From Desulfobulbus sp. (GTDB taxonomy: Bacteria; Desulfobacterota; Desulfobulbia; Desulfobulbales; Desulfobulbaceae), in the NCBI GenBank assembly GCA_030602145.1, contig JAUWAH010000222.1, positions 1 to 5,158 of the forward strand: a stretch of 5,158 bases of DNA. Reading direction: 5' to 3'. Positions within the stretch are counted from its first letter, which is position 1. Every line of letters begins with the position of its first letter. The notes below the pieces were generated by a model. It made no database searches and had not been told where the DNA came from. It saw only the letters and a program-made list of their open reading frames with translations. A program made the position numbers and the translations under genes. Below, one piece after another: positions 5,145 to 5,158 of this stretch.

Positions 5145-5158
5145 AGCCGTTTGTCCTT
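5141..5158 (+). CDS. start of a further cluster gene, cut by the window end
   Basis: ATG 5141 overlaps the preceding stop as ATGA, the classic arrangement of translational coupling, and the frame stays open to the window end (MKPFVL). A Lys followed by hydrophobic residues would suit the beginning of a signal peptide or membrane anchor, in keeping with the rest of the cluster, but six residues cannot show this. No strong ribosome site is seen upstream. Confidence 0.5.

Overview
The window is a stretch of GC-rich bacterial chromosome in which every gene I can support lies on the + strand. Motif conservation shows a bacterium directly: an initiator tRNA with an encoded CCA, Shine-Dalgarno sites, sigma70-type promoter boxes and a lipoprotein signal peptide that implies a diderm envelope. 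The combination of an archaeal-type phosphoglycerate mutase (ApgM), a YbgC/FadM-type thioesterase and a palindromic repeat of the ATTCCCGC-loop-GCGGGAAT kind would fit the Desulfobacterota (former Deltaproteobacteria). That placement is inference and should be held loosely.

Layout. (1) Positions 1-1459 hold the 3' part of an apgM-like gene, running in from upstream, and a hotdog-fold acyl-CoA thioesterase. They overlap by 4 bases (GTGA) and so are translationally coupled. (2) Positions 1456-1619 are a compact stable-RNA unit: a near-consensus promoter whose -35 box contains the thioesterase stop codon, an initiator tRNA-fMet, and a strong intrinsic terminator. (3) Positions 1644-1795 look like a MITE: near-perfect terminal inverted repeats, a possible 6-base target duplication (CATTGA), and two internal hairpins that are inverted copies of one palindromic unit. 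(4) Positions 1895-2623 are pyrF, orotidine 5'-phosphate decarboxylase, with its active-site residues intact. (5) Positions 2624-3096 have no convincing gene, only some palindromes and a weak candidate promoter. (6) From 3097 to the end runs a tightly packed cluster of unrecognised envelope genes: a small lipoprotein, a Sec-exported periplasmic protein with four cysteines, a two-helix membrane protein with a large periplasmic domain, and the start of a further gene overlapping it by ATGA.

How the genes relate. The first half is housekeeping (central or amino-acid metabolism, acyl-CoA turnover, translation initiation, pyrimidine synthesis). The right-hand cluster is the only candidate for something undescribed. 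Its members are all exported or membrane-anchored, separated by gaps of 44 and 6 bases and then a 4-base overlap, so they probably act together at the cell envelope. I recognise no family in any of them and assign no function.
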